Shown here: in pieces, positions 17,302 to 26,951 of the stretch
Numbering within the stretch: position 1 is the first letter of the stretch
Layout: every line of letters begins with the position of its first letter
Assembly (NCBI RefSeq): GCF_019511665.1
Contig: NZ_JAEUAW010000003.1
Coordinates: 186,001 to 250,000 of the forward strand
Direction of reading: 5' to 3'
DNA length: 64,000 nucleotides
Source: Microbacterium jejuense
GTDB lineage: Bacteria > Actinomycetota > Actinomycetes > Actinomycetales > Microbacteriaceae
Program-made: the position numbers and the translations under genes
Notes under the pieces: model-generated
The model's database searches: none
What the model saw: the letters and a program-made list of their open reading frames with translations, nothing else
What the model was told of the DNA's origin: nothing

Positions 17302-18964
17302 CTAGAGCTCGGTGACGCGTCCGCCTTCCACCCGCCAATGGCGATCGAGTTCGACGGCGTCGAGCATCCGCCGGTCGTGCGTGACCAGGAGCAGGGTCCC
17401 CCGGTACGACTCGAGTGCCTGCTCCAGCTGTTCGATCGCCGGCAGATCGAGGTGGTTCGTCGGCTCGTCGAGGACCAGGACGTTCACGCCGCGCCCCTGG
17501 AGGAGTGCGAGCGCTGCGCGGGTGCGCTCCCCCGGCGACAGTTCGTCGACCGGTCGTCCGACATGATCGGCTTTGAGACCGAACTTGGCGAGGAGCGTAC
17601 GCACCTCGCCCGACTCCATCGACGGGACGAGCTCCGCGAACGCCGCTGCCAGCGGGCGTGCGCCGACCAGGAGGGACCGCGCCTGGTCGCTCTCGCCGAT
17701 CTCGACGTTCGCTCCGATGCTCGCGGTCCCCTCGTCCGGCTCCTGCCTGCCCAGCAGCGCTCGGAGCAGCGTCGACTTGCCGGCCCCGTTGGGCCCTGTG
17801 ATGCCGATCCGCTCCCCCGCGTTCACCTGCAGCGACACCGGTCCGAGCGTGAACGCCCCCTGTCGCAGGACGGCTGCGCTCAGCGTCGAAACGACGGTGC
17901 TGGACCTCGGCGCCGCGCCGATGGTGAACTCGAGCCGCCACTCCTTGCGAGGCTCCTCGACCTCTTCGAGCTGGGCGATCCGGCTCTCCATCTGGCGCAC
18001 CTTCTGCGCCTGCTTCTCACTGGACTCCGTCGCCGCTTTGCGGCGGATCTTGTCGTTGTCGGGCGACTTCCTCATCGCGTTGCGCACGCCCTGGCTCGAC
18101 CACTCGCGCTGCGTCCGCGCCCGCGCGACGAGGTCGGCCTTCTTGCCCGCGAACTCCTCGTACTTCTCGCGCGCATGACGCCGGACGGTCTCGCGCTCTT
18201 CGAGGTACGCGTCGTAGCCGCCGCCGAAGACCCGGTTCGAATGCTGCGCGAGATCCAGTTCCAGCACGCGCGTCACGCTGCGCGCGAGGAACTCGCGGTC
18301 GTGACTGACCAGCACGACCCCGCCGCGCAGTCCCCGCACGAACGCCTCCAGCCGCTCGAGGCCGTCGAGGTCGAGGTCGTTCGTGGGCTCGTCCAGCAGG
18401 ACGATGTCGAACCGCGAGAGCAGGAGCGCGGCGAGGCCGGCGCGGGCAGCCTGTCCGCCCGAGAGCGACACCATGCTCGCCCGGTCGGCGGGCGTCCCGC
18501 CGAGGTCCAGACCCAGCTCGCCGAGGACGAGGGGGAGCCGCTCGTCGAGATCCGCGGCACCGCTGGCCAGCCAGCGGTCGAGCGCAGCCGAGTACACGTC
18601 GGCGGGATCGGCGTCGCCTGCCGACAGCGACGGGTCTGCGAGCGCGGCGGCCGCGGCATCCATGTCTCGTCGCCTGCGCGCACCCCGTCCGCCGGGCGAT
18701 GTAGTCCGCGACCGACTCACCCGCGACACGCTCATGCTCCTGCGGCAGCCAGCCCACGAACGCGTCCGCGGGCGAGAGGGTCACCGAGCCCGCCTGCGGC
18801 TCGTCGACTCCCGCGAGCAGGCGCAGGAGCGTGGACTTTCCGGCGCCGTTCGCGCCGACGACGCCGACGACGTCGCCTGGGGCCACCGTGAGGTCCAGCG
18901 AGTCGAAGAGCGTGCGGTGGCCGTACCCGCCGGCCAGTCCGCGGGCGACGAGTGTTGCGGTCAT
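17302..18964 (-). pseudogene. ABC-F ATPase, interrupted by a single frameshift
   Basis: The N-terminal ~95 residues (from ATG at 18964; Walker A GANGAGKST) and the remainder (17302 to about 18660; first signature LSGGQAARAG, Walker B IVLLDEPTNDLDLDG, second Walker A GPNGAGKST, signature LSPGERTR, Walker B VLVLDEPTNHLDLP) lie in different frames. The switch is near 18660-18690, between VADYIARRTG and DMDAAAAALAD. One extra base (or two missing) explains it. ABC-F proteins are cytosolic, act on ribosomes and often protect against antibiotics. Both parts keep normal codon use, so the break is recent or a sequencing error. If genuine, only the C-terminal half with one complete ATPase site could be made. 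Confidence 0.82.
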
Positions 18965-19031
18965 GCGTCGATTCTCTCAGCGCGCGCTCGCCGGCACCGC
19001 ACCCGGGTGTCCCTGCGCGAGGATGGCAGGC

Positions 19032-20357
19032 GTGGAACATCTCGACACGATCGTCGTCGGCGCCGGTGTCGCCGGGCTCTCCGCGGCGAAGCTGCTGGTC
19101 GACGCGGGACTCTCGGTGGTGGTGCTCGAAGCCCGTGACCGCGTCGGGGGCCGCGTGGTGACAGCCCGGGTCGACGGGCTCGCGACCGACCTCGGCGCTT
19201 CGTGGATCCATGGCGTCATCGGCAGCCCGGTCGCCGCCGCAGCCGAGGCCTTCGGCATGCGCATGGTGGAGTTCACGGTGGGCGGGTATCAGCCCGACAG
19301 CCGCCCGATCGCGTACTACGGTCTCGATGGGAGGAGATTGACGGATGCCGCCGCCCGGCGCTTCATCGACGACATCCGTGTCGTCGATGCTGCCCTGCTT
19401 GACGTCGTGGCGGCGTCGGGTCCTGACGATTCGTACCGCGACGTCACCGACCGCGCGCTCGCGCTGCAGGACTGGGACGCCGAACGAACGCAGCGGGTGC
19501 GCGAGTACCTGGAGCATCGGTCAGAGGAGCAGTACGGCGCCTGGATCGAGGATCTGGCGGCGCACGGACTCGACGACGACTCGATCGACGGCGACGAAGT
19601 CGTCTTCCCGGACGGATACGACGTGCTTCCTGCCCGGCTGGCGGAAGGCCTCGACGTCCGGCTGCAGCACGTCGTGTCGCACGTCGACTGGTCGCGGGGA
19701 TCGGTGACCGTGACCACGGACCGCGGCGTCTTCACGGCCGGCACCGCGATCGTGACGGTGCCGGTGGGCGTGCTGCAGTCGGACGCCTTCGTCATCGATC
19801 CCCCACTTCCCGGCACCGTCGCCGGCGCTCTGGGGCGGCTTCGGATGAACGCGTTCGAGAAGGTGTTCCTGCGCTTCCCCACCAGGTTCTGGGACGACGG
19901 CGTCTACGCGATCCGCCAGCAGGGCCCCGAGAGCGCATGGTGGCATTCCTGGTACGACCTCACCCCGCTGCACGGCGTCCCTACGCTCCTCACCTTCGCC
20001 GCGGGTCCTGCTGCGATCGCGACGCGCCCCTGGTCCGAATCCGCCGTCGTGGACTCCGTCCTCACGCAGCTGCGCCGACTGTACGGCGATCGCGTCGAGC
20101 AGCCGACCCGCGTCGACATCACCGCCTGGCAGGACGATCCGTTCTCACTCGGCTCGTACGCCTACATGACCGTGGGCTCGACGACCGCCGACCACGACGA
20201 CCTCGCCACCCCGATCGGCGACATCCTTCACCTCGCGGGCGAAGCCACCTGGACCGACGACCCCGCCACCGTGCCGGCGGCCATGCTCTCGGGTCACCGG
20301 GCCGCGTGCCGGGTCCTCGGCGACGACGTCGCGATCGACCGGCTCTGGTCGGCCTGA
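19032..20357 (+). CDS. FAD-dependent amine oxidase family protein
   Basis: A 441-residue flavoprotein. The FAD-binding Rossmann motif is VVGAGVAGLSAAKLL, with the ribose-binding Glu in LEARDRVGGRV. The C-terminal flavin motif LAGEATWTDDPATVPAAMLSG is typical of monoamine/polyamine oxidases and histone-demethylase-like proteins. It oxidises an amine to an imine with O2, and the substrate is unknown. The start is GTG at 19032, 8 nt after GAGGA (19019-19023). An ATG at 19023 overlaps that ribosome site and is less likely. Confidence 0.86.
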   Translation: MEHLDTIVVGAGVAGLSAAKLLVDAGLSVVVLEARDRVGGRVVTARVDGLATDLGASWIHGVIGSPVAAAAEAFGMRMVEFTVGGYQPDSRPIAYYGLDGRRLTDAAARRFIDDIRVVDAALLDVVAASGPDDSYRDVTDRALALQDWDAERTQRVREYLEHRSEEQYGAWIEDLAAHGLDDDSIDGDEVVFPDGYDVLPARLAEGLDVRLQHVVSHVDWSRGSVTVTTDRGVFTAGTAIVTVPVGVLQSDAFVIDPPLPGTVAGALGRLRMNAFEKVFLRFPTRFWDDGVYAIRQQGPESAWWHSWYDLTPLHGVPTLLTFAAGPAAIATRPWSESAVVDSVLTQLRRLYGDRVEQPTRVDITAWQDDPFSLGSYAYMTVGSTTADHDDLATPIGDILHLAGEATWTDDPATVPAAMLSGHRAACRVLGDDVAIDRLWSA

Positions 20358-20370
20358 CGCCGCGCGGAGA

Positions 20371-22056
20371 TCAGCTCGCGGCCGGGTCGTCCTCCGCCAG
20401 CTGCCCGGCGCGAAGGGTCTCTGCGCGGGCGTACGCGATGTCGAGCGCCTCGCCCAGCTTGGGTGTCTGGGCGATGACGTCGTCCTCGCCCAGGTGCTCG
20501 AGCCTGCCGGTGCGACGCAGCAGCAGGCGGAACCGCTCCGGCACGCCGCAGACGACCAGCCGCACACCCTGGCGGTGGAGCTTGAGCGCGATCGCATCCA
20601 GCGCCTTGAGGAACGTCGCGGAGGGCACCATCGGCGATGCGCCCAGCGAGAGGACGATCGCCGCCCGTCGCGCCCCGGCCGTCCGCGGCCATTCCTCCTC
20701 GAGCCGGTTGACCTCAGCGAAGACGGTGCCACCGGTGTAATGCAGCACCGTCGTCCGATCGGAGGGCAGCTCTTCCGGTGGGGCAGAGATGCGCCATCCG
20801 CCGTCGGACTTCTCCAGGCCGAGGATCCGACCGGTGCGCGAGATCGCCGCCAGGCTGAGGATCATCGACAGCCCGGCTCCGAGGAAGATCGCCTGCTGAA
20901 GCGGCAGCCCTGTCGTCGCGACGAAGGTGACGAGCATGGCGACGGCCGACAGCGCCGACGTGCGGAAGACGAGCGCGATGTCGCCGGCGCGGCCCACGAT
21001 CAGCTCGCCGCCGATCACGATCATCAGGCCGCCGATGACGGCCATGGGGATGTACCCCGCCAGCGGCCCGATCGCCAGGACGATGATCGCCAGCCAGATG
21101 CCCGCGAAGATCCCGGACCACCGTGTGCGCGCCCCCGCGCTCGTGCCCACCCCCGTGCGGGACAGCGAGCCGCCGGTGGGGAGCGAGCCGAAGAAGCCTC
21201 CGGCCAGATTGGCCAGGCCCTGCGCCGAGAAGTCCTTCGATGCGTCCGAGCGCGAACCGTCCGGGTTGGCGACGGCGGCACTGATGCCGGCTGCCTGTGC
21301 GAGCGCCACGAGCGCCACTGCGACAGCCCCCGTCGCCAGCGCCGGAATCGTGCTGATGTCAGGCAAGGTGAACGGGGGCAGCGAACGGGGAATGGTCGCG
21401 ATGTCCGAGACGAGCTGGACGTCTGCGCCGAGCAGCGCGACGGGCACGCTCACCACGACGAGGGCGATGAGCGTGGCCAGCGCCTTGATGGGCTTGATGA
21501 GCCGCACGAGCAGCCACACGACCACCGTGCTCACCGAGACGAGCACCGTGACCGGTTGCCACTGTCCGATGTTGACGACGGCATCGATGAACTTGCCCAC
21601 GGTGTTGTGGCTCGTGGGAGAGAAGCCCGTCGCGTCGTCGATGACGCCGGCGATGATCTGCAACGCGATGCCCGTGGTGAACCCCGTCATGACGGCGGTC
21701 GAGACGTAGGACATCACCGAACCGAGCTTCAGCAGTCCCAGCGTGAGCATGACGACGCCTGTCAGGACGGTGAGCGTCGCCACCGCCCCGATGTCGCTCG
21801 GCTTGAGACCGGCGCTCGTGAGCACGCTGTGAGATGTCAGGGCGATCGCGCTCGTGAGCGTCGTCACCATCAGCACGGTCCGCGCGAACATCGAGCCGAT
21901 GATCGTGGGCACGATCCCCGACCACAGGCCGAGCGGAGCCGAGAAGTTCCCGATGCTCGCGTACGCCATCCCCTCGGGGATCGAGAACAGCCCGGTGACG
22001 AAGCCCGAGACCACGTCCTTGCCCGTCGGCTTGCCGAATCCTGCTCGTTCGCTCAT
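20371..22056 (-). CDS. SulP-family anion transporter with STAS domain
   Basis: A 561-residue protein. The N-terminal 420 residues form about 12-14 membrane segments with the SulP motifs SIPEGMAYASIGNFSAPLGL and NLAGGFFGSLPTGGSLSRT. The C-terminal about 115 residues fit a STAS domain (VLHYTGGTVFAEVNRLEEEW, then IVLSLGASPMVPSATFLKAL). The family moves sulfate, bicarbonate or dicarboxylates by symport or exchange. The ion cannot be told from sequence. It is convergent with the amine oxidase gene, and a palindrome lies 30 bp upstream of its start. Confidence 0.9.
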   Translation of the reverse strand: MSERAGFGKPTGKDVVSGFVTGLFSIPEGMAYASIGNFSAPLGLWSGIVPTIIGSMFARTVLMVTTLTSAIALTSHSVLTSAGLKPSDIGAVATLTVLTGVVMLTLGLLKLGSVMSYVSTAVMTGFTTGIALQIIAGVIDDATGFSPTSHNTVGKFIDAVVNIGQWQPVTVLVSVSTVVVWLLVRLIKPIKALATLIALVVVSVPVALLGADVQLVSDIATIPRSLPPFTLPDISTIPALATGAVAVALVALAQAAGISAAVANPDGSRSDASKDFSAQGLANLAGGFFGSLPTGGSLSRTGVGTSAGARTRWSGIFAGIWLAIIVLAIGPLAGYIPMAVIGGLMIVIGGELIVGRAGDIALVFRTSALSAVAMLVTFVATTGLPLQQAIFLGAGLSMILSLAAISRTGRILGLEKSDGGWRISAPPEELPSDRTTVLHYTGGTVFAEVNRLEEEWPRTAGARRAAIVLSLGASPMVPSATFLKALDAIALKLHRQGVRLVVCGVPERFRLLLRRTGRLEHLGEDDVIAQTPKLGEALDIAYARAETLRAGQLAEDDPAAS

Positions 22057-22085
22057 CCCCTCAGCGTGGACGATCCCGCGTTGCT

Positions 22086-22112
22086 CTCAATCACACGATC
22101 TGCGTGATTGAG
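22086..22112. promoter_or_regulatory. 27-bp palindrome upstream of SulP
   Basis: Perfect 9-bp arms CTCAATCAC (22086-22094) and GTGATTGAG (22104-22112) are separated by 9 bp and sit about 30 bp upstream of the SulP start. The size and AT-containing half-sites look like a dimeric regulator operator. No regulator gene is adjacent. Confidence 0.6.
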
Positions 22113-22178
22113 GCGGACGAGCACAGGCAAGCAGCGAGCGGCCGGCGGTGGAGCATCCCCCACGGCGGCCATTCCGAC

Positions 22179-22221
22179 GAAGGCCCCGGCTCCCGCGTAT
22201 GACGCGGAAGCCGGGGCCTTC
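22179..22221 (-). terminator. Terminator of tmRNA gene
   Basis: Outer arms GAAGGCCCCGGC (22179-22190) and GCCGGGGCCTTC (22210-22221) form a strong stem with a smaller inner stem. It lies about 20 nt past the 3' end of tmRNA in the direction of its transcription. Confidence 0.75.
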
Positions 22222-22239
22222 ATCCAGTGACAACGGCTG

Positions 22240-22607
22240 TGGAGATGGGGGGAATCGAACCCCCGTCCATCGCTGAGTAACGGCGGCTTCTCCGGGCGCA
22301 GTCTGTGCGAGCGTTCTACTCGGCTCCGACCTTTGTCACAGACACCTAAGTCGACGAGCCCAGCCTGATAAGAGTCCCGCGTGACGCTCAGGCGTCGTCA
22401 CGCAGCAAGATCCCTAGATGACGCCAATACCCGTGACGGGATCAGTCACGGATTGACGGACTCGGGCTCGCTGCTCAGGCAGCGAGGGCGAAGTCGGACT
22501 GCTTCTTTTCGGCAGTTATTGGTTTGCAGGGGGCGTTCACGAGATAACCCTGCATCCTCGGCCCGCTTCTCGCAGATTCACAGGCGATGTCGAAACCGAT
22601 CATCCCC
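22240..22607 (-). ncRNA. ssrA: tmRNA (transfer-messenger RNA)
   Basis: The 5' end on the minus strand reads GGGGATGATCGGTTTCGACA, and the 3' end has the tRNA-like T-arm GGTTCGATTCC with the complementary acceptor CATCTCC. An internal reading frame (22475-22513) resumes at GCC and encodes the tag AEKKQSDFALAA followed by TGA. CCA is not encoded. With SmpB (gene at 27.6 kb) it rescues stalled ribosomes and marks the nascent protein for degradation by the tag ending ALAA. Confidence 0.96.
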
Positions 22608-22810
22608 GTGCCTCGTTCGAGGTTGTTCCTTCTGTCGAAGGGCCGTTGTCACACTGTGGAGTTGTCAATCGCGGCAGTAACAGCTACCGAGCACATCAGT
22701 CTATAACGGATGCCGCACCCTCGCCATTCCCGCCCACTCGGCGTTGTCAATCCCCCTGCGCGGTGCCCGGCGATCTGGTCGGCTGAGCCCATCGACCCAA
22801 GGAGTCAGCC

Positions 22811-23320
22811 ATGTCGCAGAACACCCCGCACGCCCGAGCCAAGCATCCGCGTACCGCCCTCGCCGGCCCGTACGGGCATCCTTTCCACCCGATCCTCGTC
22901 ACGATCCCGATCGGCGCCTGGATCGCGAGCCTCGTGTTCGACATCATCGGGCTGGTCTCGAACGATCCGGAGCCGTACGTGCGGGGCGCGTGGGTGCTCA
23001 TCGTGATCGGCCTGGTCGGTGCGGTCCTCGCGGCCGTGTGGGGATTCATCGATTATGCGCAGCTCGGTCGCAGCACGGCTGCGCGTCGCACGGCGACGAT
23101 CCATCTGACGCTGAACCTCGGCGTCGTGGTGCTCTTCGTCGTCGATCTGCTGGTCCGGTTGTCGGCCGACGACCAGGACGAGGTCAGCATCGTCGGCTTC
23201 GTGCTCAGCATCGTGGGGCTGGCCGTCCTCGGCGTCTCGGGCTGGCTGGGCGGCAAGCTCGCGTACCGCTACGGGGTTCGCGTGGCCGACGAGCGCACTC
23301 AGATGGAAGGCTTCCGCTGA
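22811..23320 (+). CDS. DUF2231-type membrane protein
   Basis: A 169-residue protein with four hydrophobic segments. The opening GHPFHPILVTIPIGAWIAS and the segment WGFIDYAQLG are hallmarks of DUF2231 membrane proteins, whose role is unknown although some resemble heme-binding membrane domains. The conserved His residues at the membrane face are present. A good ribosome site (CAAGGAG) precedes ATG 22811. It is convergent with an SDR gene whose stop begins 1 bp after its own. Confidence 0.85.
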   Translation: MSQNTPHARAKHPRTALAGPYGHPFHPILVTIPIGAWIASLVFDIIGLVSNDPEPYVRGAWVLIVIGLVGAVLAAVWGFIDYAQLGRSTAARRTATIHLTLNLGVVVLFVVDLLVRLSADDQDEVSIVGFVLSIVGLAVLGVSGWLGGKLAYRYGVRVADERTQMEGFR

Positions 23321-23321
23321 C

Positions 23322-24269
23322 CTACCTGCGACGCATGACCAACGCCAGCGCGGCGACCGCGGCGACCGCAACGGCAGTCGCCCCGACGCGATGCGACCGC
23401 CAGCCGCCCGTGACCGGACCCGCGACAGGAGGCGGATCGAACACCGTCCCCGCCGTGGGTTCGACACCGCTGCCGCGCAGCTCGACGTGGTCCATCAGCC
23501 ACCCGACCACCGCGTCGTAGAGCCCCGGTGCGACGCGATGCACGACCAATACCACCAGCTGCAGGCGTCCGACGTAGAGCGCATGGCGACGGCGGTGCGG
23601 TGCGTTCACGATCGCCCGGGCGACTCGGGCCGGCGACGATGTCGGCGGCAGGGGGTGCACCTGACGCCCCGTCATGTTGGCGGCATGCTGATAGATCGGG
23701 GTGTCGATGGATGCCGGCAGGACGACCCGCACGCGGACCCCCGTGCCGCGGAGCTCCTGCCGCAGGGATTCGGCGAAACCGAGCACGCCCCATTTGCTCG
23801 CGACGTACGGAGAGATGGCGGGCGACCCCACGCGGGAGTAGAGCGACCCCACCATGACGAGAGTGCCGGTGCCCTGACGGCGGAACACGGGCAGGACCGC
23901 CCGCGCGCCGTGCACCTGCCCCATCAGGTTCGTCTCGACCACGTGCCGGAACAGATCGGCGGGGAGCTCATCGAACGCGCCGTACGCGAAGACGCCGGCG
24001 TTGCCGACCCACACGTCGATCCGGCCGTACTCCGAGACCGCTGCCGAGGCCAGCGCGTGAACGTCGTCCGGCTTCGTCACGTCGGTGGGGACCACGAGCA
24101 CCGCCGCGCCGAGGTCGCGGCATTCGGCGGCCACGGTCTCGAGCGCATCCCGGCCGCGGGCGGCGAGCACGAGGCGCGCACCTTCGCGCGCGTAGCGGCG
24201 CGCGGTCGCCCGTCCGATGCCGCTGGACGCACCGACGAGGACGACCACCGGGTCCACGGCGACGCTCAC
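23322..24269 (-). CDS. SDR-family oxidoreductase with C-terminal membrane segment
   Basis: A 315-residue classical short-chain dehydrogenase. The cofactor motif is VGASSGIGRAT (12-22), NAGVF follows, and the catalytic Ser (MVGSLYS) and YVASK pair are present. After about residue 250 a linker leads to a terminal hydrophobic helix (VGATAVAVAAVAALALV) ended by Arg residues, which probably anchors it in the membrane. The substrate is unknown. It overlaps the acidic small protein upstream by 4 bp. Confidence 0.87.
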   Translation of the reverse strand: MSVAVDPVVVLVGASSGIGRATARRYAREGARLVLAARGRDALETVAAECRDLGAAVLVVPTDVTKPDDVHALASAAVSEYGRIDVWVGNAGVFAYGAFDELPADLFRHVVETNLMGQVHGARAVLPVFRRQGTGTLVMVGSLYSRVGSPAISPYVASKWGVLGFAESLRQELRGTGVRVRVVLPASIDTPIYQHAANMTGRQVHPLPPTSSPARVARAIVNAPHRRRHALYVGRLQLVVLVVHRVAPGLYDAVVGWLMDHVELRGSGVEPTAGTVFDPPPVAGPVTGGWRSHRVGATAVAVAAVAALALVMRRR

Positions 24270-24556
24270 GACGATTCGCGCGGCGACGTCGGCAGGTTGA
24301 GGTCGTCCGGGTCGACCGCGACATCGCCCTCGTCATCGGGCCCGCCGGTGCCCGGCGTCACTCGCACATCGTCGGGGTCGACGTCTCCGTCCAGGGCATC
24401 CGGCAGCGGGTCCGCCTGCTTCTGGCTGGTCTCGGACTCGCTTGCGGGACTGTACGACATGTCCTTGCGCAGCGCTTCGCTGTTCGACAGCGGCCCGGTC
24501 GACGCGTCTTCGCCCGGCACGCTGACGCCTTCCGTGTTCTCGTGTTGAGGCTCCAT
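24266..24556 (-). CDS. Small acidic hypothetical protein
   Basis: A 96-residue, Asp/Glu/Ser/Pro-rich, probably disordered protein beginning MEPQHENTEG, with repeated acidic clusters such as DGDVDPDDVRV and DVAVDPDDLNL. There is no signal peptide or catalytic motif. It shares an ATGA overlap with the downstream SDR gene. The codon pattern and operon position support it as a real gene; nothing identifies its function. Confidence 0.65.
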   Translation of the reverse strand: MEPQHENTEGVSVPGEDASTGPLSNSEALRKDMSYSPASESETSQKQADPLPDALDGDVDPDDVRVTPGTGGPDDEGDVAVDPDDLNLPTSPRESS

Positions 24557-24625
24557 GCCGGCGACGCTAGACGGCATCCCCGCTGCGGAACTCCCCCTTG
24601 ACACGGACGGGATGACGCAGCGAGA

Positions 24626-26098
24626 TCAGGAACCCGGCGAGAGGTCGGGCAGCGCGCGGGTGCCGAAGTCGTGACGAAGAGCGCTCAGGGCGGCGAACCA
24701 TCCCGGCATGCCGGTCACACCGGGGCCAGGCGATGTCGACGCCGAGGCGAGGTACACGCCCGGAATGGGCGTGCGCCACGGATCCGTGGCCAGCACGGGT
24801 CGTCGGAACAGCTGCCACAGGTTCGGCGCACCCGCGGCGATGTCGCCGCCGGGGTAGTTCGGATTGTGCTCCTCGACGTCGCGGGCGCTGCGCGAGCTGC
24901 TGGCGACGATCACCTCGCGGAAGCCCGGGGCGAAGCGCTCTATCTGCCGCACGACCGCCTCGCGGCGGTCGGCGGGGCTGCCGGCCGGCACGTGCGTGTA
25001 CGTCCACAGCGTGTGCATGCCTGCGGGCGCCCGGGTCTCGTCGAACAACGAGGGCTGCGACACCAGCACATAGGGGCGTTCGGGCAGACGCCCGCGATGC
25101 ACCTGGTTCTCGGCATCCGCCACCTCCGCGCGCGTGCCGCCGACGTGGACGGTGCCGGCGCGGCCCAGCTCTGGGTGCGTCCACGGCACGGGAGCGCTGA
25201 GCGCGAAGTCGACCTTCGCGACGCCGTCGCCGTAGCGGAAGCGCTCCAGCGCGTGCCGGAACCGTGCCGGCATCGCAGCCCCGGCGAGCCGGATGAGCGC
25301 CCTCGGCGTGACATCGAGGAGCGTGACCGTCGCCGCGGGCAGCGCGGCGAGGTCCGTGACCTCGTGATCGACGACCAGCTCACCCCCGTGGGCGCGGAGG
25401 TCGTCGACGAGCGCGTCGGTGATCGCCTGGCTCCCGCCGATGGGAATCGGCCACCCGCGCGCGTGGGCGTAGGCGGTGAGCGCGAGACCGGCACCCGCGG
25501 CGGCGATACTCGGCTGCGACAGGATCGAGTGCGCAGCGACGCCGGTGAGCATCGCGGGCGCCGCGGCGTCGCGGAACCGCACGTTCCAGGCGTGCGTGCC
25601 CTGCTCGAGCGCCCGGCGGCCGAACGCGATCGCCGTGCGCAGGTCGCGCGGGATGCGCAGCAGTGACGACCCGGTGAAGTCCGCCACGGCCGTGGAACGC
25701 TCGACGAGCGGGCGCATCAGCCGCTCGTAGGCACGGCCGTCCGCGCCGAGGGCGTCGCGCGTGCGGGCAAGGTCGCGGTAGGCGATGCCCGCCTGCCCAA
25801 GGCCCAGTGGGTGCGCGAACGACACGTCGGGCGTGACGAAGCCCACGCGGTCACGCAGCCCGAACTCACGGAAGAACCGAGACTCGAACGCCATCGGGTG
25901 CACCGCCGAGCACACGTCGTGGCGGAACCCCGGCATCGTCAGCTCTCGCGTCGATGCGCCGCCGCCCGGCGCGTCCTCCCGCTCGTACACGCGCACGCGC
26001 AGTCCCGCTCGCGCGAGCGTCACCGCCGCGGCCAGGCCGTTCGGGCCGGCGCCGACGACCACCGCGTCGACGTCGACGGCACCGCGCCGGCCGTTCAC
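24626..26098 (-). CDS. FAD-dependent oxidoreductase, phytoene desaturase-like
   Basis: A 490-residue protein opening with the dinucleotide-binding motif [22 protein letters not shown] and [13 protein letters not shown], as in CrtI/carotenoid-isomerase-like (COG1233) flavoproteins. The C-terminal part has the flavin-binding [16 protein letters not shown]. The family acts on isoprenoid or carotenoid chains and on unknown lipids. No carotenoid genes are nearby, so the substrate remains open. It is coupled to the SRPBCC gene by a GTGA overlap, and the start is GTG at 26098. Confidence 0.85.
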   Translation of the reverse strand: MNGRRGAVDVDAVVVGAGPNGLAAAVTLARAGLRVRVYEREDAPGGGASTRELTMPGFRHDVCSAVHPMAFESRFFREFGLRDRVGFVTPDVSFAHPLGLGQAGIAYRDLARTRDALGADGRAYERLMRPLVERSTAVADFTGSSLLRIPRDLRTAIAFGRRALEQGTHAWNVRFRDAAAPAMLTGVAAHSILSQPSIAAAGAGLALTAYAHARGWPIPIGGSQAITDALVDDLRAHGGELVVDHEVTDLAALPAATVTLLDVTPRALIRLAGAAMPARFRHALERFRYGDGVAKVDFALSAPVPWTHPELGRAGTVHVGGTRAEVADAENQVHRGRLPERPYVLVSQPSLFDETRAPAGMHTLWTYTHVPAGSPADRREAVVRQIERFAPGFREVIVASSSRSARDVEEHNPNYPGGDIAAGAPNLWQLFRRPVLATDPWRTPIPGVYLASASTSPGPGVTGMPGWFAALSALRHDFGTRALPDLSPGS

Positions 26099-26793
26099 GA
26101 GGCGGGAGGCGCCGCGTCGTCGCCCTGATCGCGCTCGTCCGAGACGGGAGTGGTCAGGGATGCCGCGCCCAGCGGATTCTCGTTGGCCTCGATGTCGATA
26201 CGCCCGGCGTCGGGCGAGTCCGCCGGAGTCTGGTCGTCGGTCGGCGCCGGTCGGGCGGCATCCATCTGCTCCACGCTGTCGACCGTATCCGCACCATCGG
26301 CAGAACCCGCAGTGTCGGAAGCCATCTCGCGCTGCGCCGTCGACAGCGGCGTGCGTCCCTGCGCCCGGCCTTCGGCGAGGTAGGCGAGCCGATGCAGCGT
26401 CTCGGCGTTGCGCCAGTACAGCAGCGCGTCCATGATCTGGCGCGGCACGAGCCGTGCCGGCCCGGCGGTCGCCTCTTCCTGGATGCGCACGATCGACCTG
26501 TCGTCCCGGAGCTTGACCTCGATGGTCACGCGCGCCTCGCCGAGGGGCCACCCGCGTGCGCGCATCACGAGCAGCCGCGACGGCACGAACTGCTCGACGA
26601 CCGTCTTGTCGTCGATGAGCACCGGCCACACCCCCACCGAGTGGTGCAGCTCGGCGCCGGCCATCGGCCACGTCTCGTCGACTTCGCGCATCCTCGAAGC
26701 GCCCACGACCCACGACGGATAGAGCCAGCCGTCCGCCAGCACCTCGAAGACGTCCTCCGGTGTGCACTGCAGCACCCTCACGTTGCGCGACAT
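26095..26793 (-). CDS. SRPBCC (START-like) family protein with long acidic tail
   Basis: A 232-residue protein. Residues 1-145 fit a polyketide-cyclase/START-like fold ([33 protein letters not shown] in outline), which forms a lipid- or polyketide-binding cavity. Residues from about 150 are acidic and low in complexity. The coupled flavoprotein downstream suggests that both handle the same hydrophobic compound. The start ATG 26793 follows an excellent AGGAGG site. Confidence 0.82.
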   Translation of the reverse strand: MSRNVRVLQCTPEDVFEVLADGWLYPSWVVGASRMREVDETWPMAGAELHHSVGVWPVLIDDKTVVEQFVPSRLLVMRARGWPLGEARVTIEVKLRDDRSIVRIQEEATAGPARLVPRQIMDALLYWRNAETLHRLAYLAEGRAQGRTPLSTAQREMASDTAGSADGADTVDSVEQMDAARPAPTDDQTPADSPDAGRIDIEANENPLGAASLTTPVSDERDQGDDAAPPAS

Positions 26794-26951
26794 CGCGTCC
26801 CTCCTCCTGCACGGTCCGATGCCGCGACGATACGACGACCGCCCGGCTCGCCGGACCGGCTTGCGCCCGCCGCCCCGTTGTGGCACAAGCGGGGGCGCGC
26901 GACCTCCGCGGCACCTCGGCACGTGACGCCGACTCACGTAGAGTCGGCGTC

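Noticed and set aside
22663..22668. TTGACA as the -35 box of the tmRNA promoter
   Set aside because: No acceptable -10 box is present at 16-18 bp, so the promoter was left unassigned.
22381..22680. 99-codon open frame inside the tmRNA locus
   Set aside because: It overlaps the folded tmRNA and lacks a ribosome site and protein-like composition.
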